Origin: Gonapodya sp. JEL0774
Taxonomy: Eukaryota > Monoblepharomycota > Monoblepharidomycetes > Monoblepharidales > Gonapodyaceae
Length of the DNA stretch: 64,000 nucleotides
Assembly (NCBI GenBank): GCA_027604505.1
Contig: JADIIX010000073.1
Location: 46,564-110,563 of the forward strand
Direction: 5' to 3'
The notes beneath the pieces were generated by a model that had not been told where the DNA came from, made no database searches, and worked only from the letters and a program-made list of their open reading frames with translations. This document shows, one piece after another, positions 12,828 through 23,499 of this stretch. The position numbers and the translations under genes were made by a program. Position 1 is the stretch's first letter, and each line of letters starts with the position of its first letter.

Positions 12828-15800
12828 CTAAGCACCAAAAGGATTCCTTCCGAGACCCAGAAGTACGAAAGAATACACTGTCGTTGCAAAAATCAGAATG
12901 CTCAAAAATGTGAGGAAGCTAAATGCAACTGTCCTGGGCCGAACCCGCCACCACGATGGCAGAGCCTGAAAGGCAGGGCTTACAAAGTTCGGTTCAGTGG
13001 GAAGAGTTTTGGTTCGTGCCAGCCCACGAGCAGGGCGCTCGTCCTCTGAGTCGGATTCCATTTCAGCATGGCGCCGCTCCGGAGCAAGTAGAAGTGGGGT
13101 CGAGGAGGTGGTGGATTTGTTGGACCTCGATGTACGTCCCAGACTGTCGTCATTGCGTTCTTCAGCCTGGGGACCGGAATCAGCTTGCGTGGCAAGGCCC
13201 AATGGGAGAAAAGTACGACTCTTCTCATCTTTTGGTGCAATCGAGTCGAACCGAACTTGACGGGCATCCATGTCTTTTGATCCACGGACAGTTAGAGCCA
13301 CAGGACTATCCAGAGAAGTCCTCTCACCACGCATCATCTCCTCCTCTCCCGAGAGACGAACAGAGTCAAGGCTTTTGCTACGAGTCATTGATCGATCCAA
13401 TAAGCCTCTTGGCCTTTCTGATGGTGGGGGGGTGGGATTGGCAGCCAAGTAACCTTTGGCAATGTCCGCAACGTCTTCCTTCGCTTGCTTCTCTCCGTAA
13501 TTAGACCATGTCAAGTCCCCATCATCATCACTCACTTCGTCGTCATCGTCGCTCGGCAGAGTGACCGGAGCGAGGAACGATGGCCTCATTTTACGAGCAG
13601 CCCCTTCACCCCCCCTTTCCAACTCCGCTAAGACTGTCTCGCTTTGTGCAGAAGACATACCCCAACGCCGAGTCACGGATCGTGGAACCAACCCGGCCCC
13701 AGGTTGTTTCACATCATCTAGGATATCGCGCCGCCATCTACTTGTCGCTCCCGGAGAAATGAGAGAACTCCTCCGTCCAGTCGTGCGTCCGATGCTCAGT
13801 TTTGATGGATCGTGTCCGATACCTGAGACAGTAGTGTCGTTCTCTTCGAGCATTGAATATCCGTCTCGAGAAGATCCTTTGGGGATATCAGGGAGTCCGG
13901 CCGCATCTAAAACCTTTGACGCTGATCCGCTCACAAGAGAGGTAATAGTAGTGTTTGATGAGCTTGCCGACCCATGCTCCGAAGCTGGTATTAAATTTGA
14001 GGAAACACCAAACGGCGCAACTTCCTCCGCGTCCGGGTCCCAGCCATCCCCATAGTCCACTTTTGCATTTGTCTTGGTAAGTATTTCATTGAAATTAACA
14101 TCGGAGAAAAATTTATCCAGGCGTGGTTTGTCGCTTTTCCTACGAGACCTGCGATCAAGTCGGTCGATATATCGGTGAATAGACTCTGATGACTCATGAA
14201 TGAAACGAAGGAGACGCCGTTGGTGTTTTGTCAGTGCTGATAGTTTGAAGCACAGCCAAGTTACTTTCCCAATCGAGGAATTCTCAGGGGAAAAAAGGTC
14301 TTACGTTGGCCTTTCTCGTAACGATCCCTGAATGATGTGGCCCTCAAGTATATCAAAAAAGGAATAATGAAATTTGCCGTCGAAATGAATATAAGGCCGA
14401 TCCAGTTTGTCCACGTGCTCACGATTGTGCCCGTCTGCATGGGAAGGCTGACAAGCCATGGGAGCACATGGGAGAAAAACGTCGCGACACCTGAGCAAAA
14501 AAGTGAGAATTCAGTGGTGAGATTAAATGCGCGAACGGTGCAAAGTGGGATTTGTTGCTACACCCACGGTACGAAAGTATCTCATTTTGCACGAGGTTAT
14601 TCCGAGCGACAATACAGGCCACTGGAATTGAGGCCATCAGCACGGAAAGTGTGAACATATAACTGTTTATTGAGGATCGATCAAAGGTTATGTAAACCCA
14701 AACTCGTGAACAGTGCGACTACAACATACCCAAATATTCGGCTCACAGTCCCAAGAGTCCCAGGAACTTGACTGGCCAGTGCAGTCAATAAACTCGGGAC
14801 ATTTTCGAATGTAAGGGCTCCAAAAACTCCAACAAGAATGTAAACCACTGTAGCACCCCCAGTTGCTGACCAAATGGAGGTGGTAACAGGTACGTGCTTC
14901 TGCTTGACGTTAATCCACGATGGTACCGTTATGATGAATCCGAAATTAGTCATAGCAAGACCAGGTGCAGCTGGGATACTCGCTATACGTCAGGGGATGG
15001 AAAGAGTGTGAATTGACAATGCGCTTTGAAGACAGCAAAGCAAACGAAAACGATGGAGGATTCTTACGTCCAAAGGCGGGAAGTGCAACATTAAGCCCAT
15101 TTATGAAAAATGTTATAAGCCATTGTATGACGATTATCACAGTGATGATAACAGCACCTAAATTGTTCACACTTGTCATCACGTGGTCACGGAAAACTAT
15201 AGACGAGGCACCGGGCATACCAATCTGAGACCAGATGTTATCGTCTAGATTGAGCGTGCCAAGCGGGAACACAATACAAAGGGCGACCTGGGATGGTGGA
15301 ACAGGCGACCGAAGTCACTCTCAAACATTGTAATCACGTCACCTCAGTCCCTCACCAATGTTCCAAGTGTCAAAAACATGGGGACGTCACCGAAAGGGCT
15401 TGGCGGAGTACCCATATTCGCCACCGATTGCAACGCGTCCATCCCGATACAGAACGCAGGCGACGTTGCATTGAGCATTGGATTCACAGATAGCGGATTC
15501 GGCGTGAAAGCAATACCACAATTTTTGCGGAAGATAGCCATGATCAAGGTGTCGAATTGCTATTACGAAAATGTGATGTTTTTGGGTCGCTTTTCGGGAA
15601 GGCCAGTGCCCAATTACCTGAATGGTCAATACGATATTCGCAACATTAAGACCCTGCAATGCAGAAAAGAGGATGAACTGGCCAAGGAGGTGCAGGTACT
15701 TGTTTTCAAAGTAGAAGTTGATAAGAGTGCCGAACTCGACTGTCCCCTGATCCAGGCAAGAAATCCCGATTAGCACAAGACAGACTTTATCCGTGGTTGT

Positions 15801-16225
15801 AATGTGCAGGTACCTGAAAATGGCGATTCCCCGGAACGTTCTGCATACTTTCCACGAGGAACAAGCTACTGATAGTCCCCATGAGGAAAAAGAGAATAAA
15901 GCATGTGAACGCTGGAACCCATCCGGCCTGTTGAAAAAGTTGTGGGACATAGACAAGTCCTGGACCGGACAAGGAGTTGATGAGCAGTGAGAGACCGCCA
16001 ACAATTCCACTGGGACCGTCGATTGCAGCGACACCAATTAGATCCAGTCAGAAACGTCACAGTCACGACAGCCAGAGGAATCACCGGAGACCCAACGTAC
16101 ACAGTTTTCGCCGAGACCAGTTTCTTGTAAGTCATCCGCCTTTTAAGAACTGTGTGCCTTCCAACATTCCCACTTCCGCTCCCATCTGCATCAGAAGCGA
16201 AAGCGACGCGCGGTGCCTCCACCAT
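12828..16225 (-). CDS. AAAP-family amino acid transporter with long hydrophilic insert
   Basis: Membrane transporter of the amino acid/auxin permease family (Aa_trans), which moves amino acids across vacuolar or plasma membranes by proton coupling. The start is ATG 16225. The first helices read GPGLVYVPQLFQQAGWVPA and a following hydrophobic run. Further exons near 15.2 and 14.9 kb carry helices such as AVIITVIIVIQWLITFFING and ATVVYILVGVFGALTF, and another lies near 14.45 kb. The last exon (about 14.3 kb to 12828) encodes roughly 350 acidic, Ser-rich, disordered residues and then one final helix (VAFSFLTFLSILIFATTVYS). Usual family members have 400-500 residues and no such insert. At least six introns are needed; the one near 16.05 kb is implied by a frame change. 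The substrate cannot be told from sequence. Confidence 0.85.
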
Positions 16226-16710
16226 CGCCTATTTCCGCAGTGTGGAAGGATATGCCAGATGGAGAGAAGAAGCAGGTGTTTGCGTGCTTTGATTGTGGTG
16301 AACTGCACTACACTCGAGTGGAGCCGACATTGTCCACGATGTGAAATGAGTGACCACCGCCTCACTTGAAGCCACCCTCAACCACACATGTCACACGAAA
16401 AACGACCGATTTCGTGCAAAATCTTTCAACACAATGTTAACGATCTTACAAACAAAGCGCCGCTACAGATTGCCTCAAAGTAAGGGAATGCAATCTCCAA
16501 ACTTCAGTCCAGGGAGTCTGTAGTGTACAGCAGTCTTCTCAAAAAGCTTCAGAGAAAGCTCCCCGCTCCAAATCATGGAAGATTTTGGTTGCTAACCCTG
16601 ACCTCTTCTCAAACACGACGCTCGACCATTTCCTCATCCCAGGTTCACGTGTCGCCGGAAAGTACACCGGTGCGGATTACGCTCTTCACCCATCTTCAAA
16701 ATTTTAGTTT

Positions 16711-18737
16711 TCAATCTGATCCCGACCTCCGATAAGCATCATTCTCGCCACCGTGACCTCTCATCTGTCCGTCTTCCTCCACCTCTTCAAACCGCCCAAC
16801 TCCAGCAACCTGTGCTCCCGCCATTCCCATAGGGTGATCCCCAGCTCCCATTCCCTCGTCAACGTCCATGCTCATTCCATCGGGGCCGTTGACTGTGCGA
16901 ACGACAACCGCGCCTCTCGGTGTTTGAAGAACAAACTCGCCGTTTTCAGTCATGGTAAACCCTCCGATCGATTCTGATGTATCATCTTCAGATTCCGAAT
17001 GCTCGTCTGCAGGAGTGTACTGTGGTGCGCTTCCGACTACTGGGTCGTGACCGAGCTCTGCCACATACTTGTTCCAGCGTTCCTTCACAGCAAGAGCCCT
17101 GACCAGCAGACAGGTTTGCCGTATAATTACAAAGTCAAAACGTGACTAAATCAACAAACGGGTAACTGTGTCGATCGTCATTACAACACTCACCATTCAG
17201 GAAAGGACTTTCCCTTGAGCAGAGCAACCACCACAACAGTCATGTTATCACAACCGATACCACCCAGCTCCGATGCTCGCCGGTCCGGCGCCAGACAGCG
17301 GTCCATCTGGTACAAGAGGAAACGTGATTGATGATCCTTCAAGGCGACTTCCTTCATTTACAGGACTCACCAAATCCTCACATACAACACCGAGGCTCTT
17401 TCCTTGCGCTACCGCCTTGCTGACAAAATCACAGACCTGCTGGTTATCAAGCACATCCCAGATTCCATCACACGCGAGGACAAGAAACTCGTCCGTGGGA
17501 GCGACCTTGCGGCTGACAACATCCGGAAAGGAGGTTACCACCTGCTCCTCGGCAGGCAAGGATGGGTTCTGCTTGAATTCAAAATCTCCGAGCGCGCGGG
17601 AGAGGGCGAGGTTTCCTGAAAGAGACGTGGCATCGAATGGGTTCAGCGAACGACGTCACGCCAGAACAAGATGAAGAGACGGAGAGACATTGGGGTTCGA
17701 ATACTAGCACATCTTTTAGAGTTTCTCACCATTGACCCTGCCATACTCGACAAATCCTCCTCCCCTCATGATCCTCGCGGACTCCTCTGGTGCCCGTGAG
17801 GATTTTAGGAAATCCAAAAACAGCGTGAGTATCACGAAAAGACTGGGATACACAAGCGTCACTACACCAGCTCACCGGGATTTCCGGGCTTGTGATCTTC
17901 ACTCATGGCCACAGCCTTTCCATCGGCGCTAAGGATGCACCTTGAGTCCCCTGCGTTCGCAACGTAGATGAAATCGTCATCGGTGACTAGAGCTGCAACG
18001 GCAGTGCACCCGGAAGGATCATTTTGGAAGTCAGGGTCTGAACATGGAGTGATTATTGTCAGTTAGCTTCACGTTCAACTTAGCCGCGTCTCCTCGCCTG
18101 AAAACGAACCATCTCTCAACTCGTCATCAATGGCCATGAAACCTTTTTTGAGCGCAATTTCATAATTTCCTTTGCCGAATTCTTCCTGCTGGGCGATCTT
18201 CCAGTGCAGTCGCTTTCCCGCATATTGGGCGACAGAAGCCCCGCCGTGACCGTCATATACAGCGTAGAAAGAAATATGAAGTTTATTATCGAAAAGAGCA
18301 GGGGTATTCGCTCCCGCAACTTCGGCAGCCACGTTTGCCGTGGTGATTGTGTCAGAGGGTTCGGCCGAGCCCGCTGGTCCAGCGGGAGAGGCACCTGGGA
18401 CGGTCGGATCGGTGGAAGTGCGCATCTGGCGGGGTTCGGCTGGAGGAGATTTGGAGTAAATGTCCCTGCGGATGGGATACGACCGAACCGAGTCCGTGGA
18501 CCCCTGGTCGTCTGGATCCAAGTCGGATCTCCGTTGCGACCCAATCGCGCCTCTAGCACCGGACCTACCTAAAGACGGTTGCGCAGGAGCACGGTTTGGC
18601 AGCTTGACTATAGTCGTGTGAGCATCCTCCATGGAAATGCGCCAGCCTTGCATCGAGGATGCTCCGTATGACGACTTGAGGTCAGATTCCTCCGTGGTAT
18701 GCTTGTCACGGACTGGCTCGGATAGTGTTTGGCCCAT
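16711..18737 (-). CDS. PP2C-type Ser/Thr phosphatase (Ptc2/Ptc3-like)
   Basis: Metal-dependent protein phosphatase that removes phosphate from Ser/Thr. Yeast Ptc2/3 dampen stress MAPK and checkpoint signals. Exon 1 (18737-18110) has MGQTLSEP, the RISMEDAH motif and, after about 100 inserted Ser/Pro-rich residues, YAVYDGHGG. Exon 2 (18037-17876) gives DPSGCTAVAAL and VANAGDSR. The next exons give GGFVEYGRVNGNLALSRALGD, then ACDGIWDVLDNQQ, then GCDNMTVVVVALL; the last encodes an acidic C-terminal tail. All metal-binding Asp/Gly motifs (ED, DGH, DG, DN) are present. The N-terminal MGQTLSEP resembles the N-myristoylated or Gly2-type start of this subfamily. The insert between the first two motifs is unusual. 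The first donor is GTTCGT rather than GTGAG. Confidence 0.95.
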
Positions 18738-19590
18738 TGCTGTGACCTTGGAGAGCTGATTATCGTTTTCAATTCAGGTCACGTCAAACAGGAAATAGCC
18801 CTGGGGCAAAACCCGTCAAGTTCATGCAGGAAGGGTGAATCCAGCGAGACGTCAGAGTAAGTGAAGCGGAAATTGAAATGGAAACATTACGCGGTGAAAG
18901 CAAGAAGACCGTGAGAGGGTGGGTTCAAGTATGGCACAATGGAGACCAACGAAAAATCAGTTTTTGGTCGAATCAGCGTCTTAAAACGCACTTCTATAGA
19001 TTAAATCTGCATTCACCTTCAACAAAAGCTGAATCGGGACGGTGGAATGAAATGCAAGCTTGGTGAGGGATTCACTTTGGTGCGGTGAAACGCGTACGAG
19101 TTAAGGATGGGTGGTACGGAGCAGCGTAAGGACTTCTACTTGGAGGAAAGACGCTGTAGCGCGATTCGGCTCCCTCTCAGAAGAACTGCAAAAAGTTGAG
19201 AAGTTGAACACCAAACTCCCAGCTCGCAGTGTGGCGCAGACTCCTCTTGTCGCCGGTCCACAAGCACACCCATCGTGGTAATTAAAGAAAAGATTGGTTT
19301 CAACTGCTGCGCCGAGTATTTCTTAGACAACAGTGCCTATGTTTTCAGTTTTGAACTACCATCGTGGAAGCGTTTTGCCCATCATGTCAACCTGCCACGA
19401 AAACGTAATGATGGATCTGATTTTGCTGTGCTTGCTGGAATGCTTTCCTAATTCGCATCTGTGGTGTTGGCACGACGGATGCAAAAGGCAACAACCACAG
19501 CTCAGCACCTGCCAATGCTATGACCTCAGAGGTCACAGCACTTTCTGATGTATAAAAAGGGTCGCAGAGTCTCGCCTGATCCTGAAAATT
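18738..19590. promoter_or_regulatory. Divergent intergenic region between PP2C and SGNH hydrolase
   Basis: About 850 bp separating two divergently transcribed genes and holding no supported gene. It must contain the promoters of both. A TATA box is visible only on the hydrolase side. Confidence 0.5.
19551..19558 (+). promoter_or_regulatory. TATA box of the SGNH hydrolase gene
   Basis: TATAAAAA starts 40 bases before the ATG at 19591, so the 5' leader would be very short. It suggests a focused, possibly inducible promoter, as is common for secreted enzymes. Confidence 0.6.
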
Positions 19591-20915
19591 ATGCAGCACT
19601 TTCTTATCACTGTTCTCAGCTTCGCCCTATTGCTTTTGTCTGTCGCTGTTCCATCTCTCGCCGCGTTGTCGATCGCCGGTAGTAAGATCGATACAGGGGT
19701 AGTCTTTGGCGATTCGTTATCTGATACCGGTGAGTAAAGTTCCAACTGTTCCCACTGTTGTATCCTAGTGCTACTCGCTGAAAATGCTCTCATTCAGGTA
19801 ACCTGTTTCGGTCAACGGGTTATCCTCGAGCTCCCTATTATAACGGTCGATTCAGCAATGGACCAGTATGGATAGAATACCTCGCCAATTCCACAGGGAT
19901 TCAGATTGAAGCCAATTTTGCTGTCGGGGGGGCAAAAACCGACGATGGGCGAACGGTGTGTTGTGGAACTTCTTGTCTCATCAAATCTAGAGCAAGCATG
20001 AAATTTTTTCCAATTTGCTACAGAGCTCCTCCTCGCTTCCCGGTACCCAAGGCTCTGGTTTTTTTGTTCCGGGTTTGGAGAGCCAAGCGCGCGACTTCCT
20101 CAATAAAACAAACACAACAGTGGCGAATCGTGCCGTATTCGTGTGGATTGGGGGGAACGATTACCTTGACGCCCTCGGTTCCGATACCCTTTCGTTTGAT
20201 TTGGAGAATGTCTCCACCATTATTGTTGGGAACATTGTAGAGGTGGTGAACCAAATTGACGGTAAAGCGGCTGCAATCGTAGTTATTGGTCTTCCCGATC
20301 TTTCTACTCTACCTGTGAGCAACTGCGCGATCAGATGTTTGTTTGTGACTTGTTTGTTCACACTTCCGCCTCGTGATTAGTTTGTGTCTCTCGCCGGGGC
20401 TGCAGGGGGGACTATACGAACGCTGCTCACATCGACACTGTCCGCCACCACAACCACTCACAATACCAAGCTCGCTGCATCGCTTCAGGCACTGAATGGT
20501 ACAAAGTCCATCGTCAAATATGTGAATGTAGTTTCCGACCAAATTGTCAAGGAGTTACAGTCAAATTTCAAAGTAACAAACACCTCCTGCGTTGGTACAA
20601 GTCAACAGTGGGTGTTTATATTAAGCTCTCTTCTTTGCCTTCTTCGCTCTCTTTGGAGATAGATTCTGATATTCAAAATTTTCGCTCTTTTCCAGAAATG
20701 TTTGCAGTAACCCAGATGACTACTTGTACTGGGATTGGCTCCATCCAACCACTAAGGCTCATAACTATATCGCTCAAACCGTAGTCACACAAATCAGCGG
20801 AACCAGCACCACTGCATCAGGTACCAAGCAGGGTGCCGGAATCCAGAGAGTACAACGTTGGACCTTTGAACCAGTCATTGCAGTAGTTGCTACCTTTATC
20901 GTGTTATTGTTGTGA
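19591..20915 (+). CDS. Secreted SGNH/GDSL hydrolase (esterase), probably membrane or GPI anchored
   Basis: Ester hydrolase of the GDSL family, close in type to fungal carbohydrate (acetyl) esterases. The model joins 19591-19729, 19798-19955, 20024-20314, 20381-20607 and 20696-20915, giving 344 residues in frame. Residues 1-25 form a signal peptide (MQHFLITVLSFALLLLSVAV). Block I is FGDSLSDTGN with the nucleophile Ser, block II has Gly in NFAVGGA, block III is IGGND, and block V is DWLHPT with the catalytic Asp and His. The C-terminus is a hydrophobic helix (VIAVVATFIVLLL) after a Ser/Thr/Gly-rich stretch, so the enzyme is probably held at the plasma membrane or wall. Several N-glycosylation sites (NST, NKTN, NVS) agree with secretion. 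The natural substrate is unknown. Confidence 0.93.
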
Positions 20916-21182
20916 GTGGGTTTTTCCAACCTGTTACATAGAGTGAGTATTTGCGTGAGCGAAATCAACGAATACCATAGTAGCACAGCATTTTGCCGAT
21001 CAACTGCTGCTCTGATCCGCTCATCGTCCCAATTTGACACAATCCCTTCCAACTGGTCGAACTTTAGTATCTCATTTCCATCACAGACCGCTTGATCTTA
21101 TAAAGTTTCTGGATTCGTGTCTGGAGGTCCAGTCACCGTATTCCCTGGCAGACGGGCTTCCCGTGTCACTCCCCTACCTACA

Positions 21183-22331
21183 ATGGCTCTCCAACAGAAC
21201 ACAGATTTTCCCACATTTAAACTTCTTCTTATCGGGGATTCGGGGAGCGGAAAGTCTTCAATCATGCTGCGATTCACTGACGAGGTGTGGATAGAACCAG
21301 AGGACGCTCGAGCAACTATTGGAGTAGACTTCAAAGTGAAGGTGGTTGATGTAGATGGAAAAAGATACAAACTGACTATATGGGTGAGTTGGGGGTTAAG
21401 AGCGATGATTGGGAAGGTCGAGAATAGCGGTTTGTGAGCTGAGTTCTCTGTTTCAAATCTTCTAGGACACCGCGGGTCAGGAACGGTATCGGACTCTCAC
21501 TTCGAGTTACTATAGGGGTGCACAGGGGGTCATTCTTGGTACGCGATGGAAGTCACCTGCTGACATCGAGGGTGGACACTCAAGTACTTCAAACAGTTTA
21601 CGACATCACCAATCGAGCATCTTTTGAGCACCTGAATGATTGGTTTTCGGAATTGGAAACTTGTGAGTGTTTGCAAGGTCTTACGAGCGGCGGGCGTTGG
21701 AACAGGGACCAGCTAGCGGGCATAGCACCTGTAACCCATGCGAACTTGACAACGAAAATGCCACGAACGAAAGCGCATTCATGCTTTCTATGAAATGGGT
21801 TTACATTGAATCGCTCGTGCCAACTGCTCCTATATTCAATTCCACGTTTCCCCCGAAGACACTTCTAGCCCTAACGTTGTGACCCTCGTTGTGGGCAACA
21901 AACTGGACCGTGCCAATGTCTACTCGTCTCCCTCTACTACGTCCTCCGACGAACAGGATTCCTCTGGACGTGCAGTAACCCGTAAGGAAGGAGAAGCCTA
22001 CGCGAGTAAGATGGGAGCTCTGTTCGTGGAAGCGAGCGCAAGAACGAGACAAGGTGTGCGAGAAGCTTTCGAGGAGGTGGTGCGGAAGGTGGGTGTTGCT
22101 GTCGTTGTGCTATCTCTTATATGGACTCCATATATGCGATATGCGAAGTCGCTTGCTCGACCCACACCAAAATTATCTTCCCTTCGTTATGGTACACCAC
22201 TTGTTTTCGCCTCCGTTTCACCGCAGATCATCGAAACACCCGATTTATGGCAGAAGCGGGCTCCATCGGGAACCCGCCCTGTTGTTATCACGGAGCAACC
22301 CCTGGACGAAACAGGATCCTGCCCATGTTAG
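21183..22331 (+). CDS. RAB18: Rab18-type small GTPase
   Basis: Rab GTPase; in animals and plants Rab18/RabC acts at the endoplasmic reticulum and on lipid droplets. Exons 21183-21383, 21466-21538, 21597-21662, 21859-22088 and 22227-22331 give 224 residues. G-box motifs are all visible: GDSGSGKSS (P-loop), TIGVDF (switch I), WDTAGQER (switch II), GNKLD and EASAR. The block AQGVILVYDI and the tail IIETPDLW match the Rab18 pattern (animal Rab18 has IIQTPGLW). The C-terminus CPC fits geranylgeranylation. The last intron (22089-22226) is 138 nt and in frame, so a read-through form with 46 extra residues is formally possible. A Ser-rich insert ([11 protein letters not shown]) follows GNKLD. Confidence 0.95.
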
Positions 22332-22581
22332 TGTCGCTCACGATTGCATTAATGCCATTAATGCAAGGTGGGGAATTAATGCAAGGTGGCGTGGTAAATG
22401 ACCCCCCGGACTTCTTCATGCTGAGATAAAAGAATTGCTGTTCGTATACGTATACTGTCAATAGATTCGCGTCCTGTTTGTTGATTAACATGACACACTT
22501 CATACTCTTTTGTGGGGCTGAACATTATTATTGACAGAATTGTATGGGTTTTTGGCGGGCTGCCGAGGGGACAGTGCATTA

Positions 22582-22637
22582 GGGGGGGGGGGGGGGGTGC
22601 ACCGTGTGATTCAGTGAGGCACACCCCCCCCCCCCCC
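22582..22637. repeat. G16/C14 inverted repeat (hairpin)
   Basis: Sixteen consecutive G (22582-22597), then TGC, a short loop, GCACA and fourteen consecutive C (22624-22637). The two arms can pair over about 17 bp with one bulge. The G run could also contribute to G-quadruplex structure. Run lengths may be affected by assembly or sequencing error. Confidence 0.85.
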
Positions 22638-22665
22638 TCTGCTTCTTCTCTAGCCTCGTTCTCGT

Positions 22666-22751
22666 CGTCGCGCCGACTCACACGAGGCGCTCGCAGGTAT
22701 GCGCTCTTGGGCGTCCTCCTCGTCGCGCCGACTCCCACGAGCCGCTCGCAG
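22666..22751. repeat. 31-bp imperfect direct repeat, period 55
   Basis: CGTCGCGCCGACTC followed by A/C, CACGAG, G/C and CGCTCGCAG occurs at 22666-22696 and again at 22721-22751 with two substitutions. Confidence 0.75.
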
Positions 22752-23499
22752 CGGTGTCGCGAATACCCCCCCGTCCGTCCCTTGGTGGGGTTTGAATTGT
22801 CTTTGTTCTTCTTTGTGTGGAGTTGTTTAGGGTTTCATTTGCCTTTGTTTTTCTTTGTGTGGGAGTGTTAACAGTTCGGACTTCTCTAGCCTCACTTTGC
22901 TCTGCTTTGTATTTTCTCTTTTCTCTGATTACAATGGCGGGGAGATCTCTTCTCCTCTCGCCCTCCCTCGTGTGCGGCAACATTATCGTGCGACAGTAGG
23001 GGTAGGCGGAGCCGTGATGTGGACCTCGACCGCAGCAGTACCATGAGCGTGGTTAGTCATGAGCGGTGACATTATCGCAAGAGGTGACGTACTCACAACG
23101 GGTAACGGGGAAGCCCACATACCCCCCCCTCCATTTCGAAGGGTAATTGGCGAGATCGTGAAACTGGCGACTGTTCTTGTGGGACATTCGAGGCAAGGAA
23201 AGCTCACGCCGTTGGTGGTGTTGGGGAACACAAACCGCCGTGGACGAACTTCTTCTTCCCACCGCGAGGAACGACAGTTCAGCGACACTGGAAGAAAAGG
23301 GACTCAGAGTCGTCGTCTGGTGCGGCTCTGGAATTCGGACAGCAAGACTGGCCGCCCCCCAAACATTTAAGTAGATTCGAAGGGAACCATCGTAGGGAGA
23401 CATGGTCTGACTTGAATTGCAAGGCGCCCGTACAATCGATAAGAAGGCGATTTTAGTTGCGACCGTACCTGCTGTCGAACAAACGCTCCAAGTTTCAAA

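Larger units (their letters stand above)
22332..23499. other. Gene-free stretch with G/C homopolymers and imperfect repeats
   Basis: No supported gene. It contains a G16...C14 inverted repeat, a 31-bp imperfect direct repeat with a 55-bp period, and T-rich stretches repeating TTTGT and CTTTGTGTGG. A minus-strand open segment beginning at ATG 23402 and running to a donor-like GTGAGT near 23097 could be the first exon of a gene divergent from the one at 23500. I could not extend it. Confidence 0.45.

Noticed and set aside
22332-22440. Short duplicated TTAATGCAAGGTGG segments as an attachment site
   Set aside because: Only two short copies, with no integrase or element boundary nearby.
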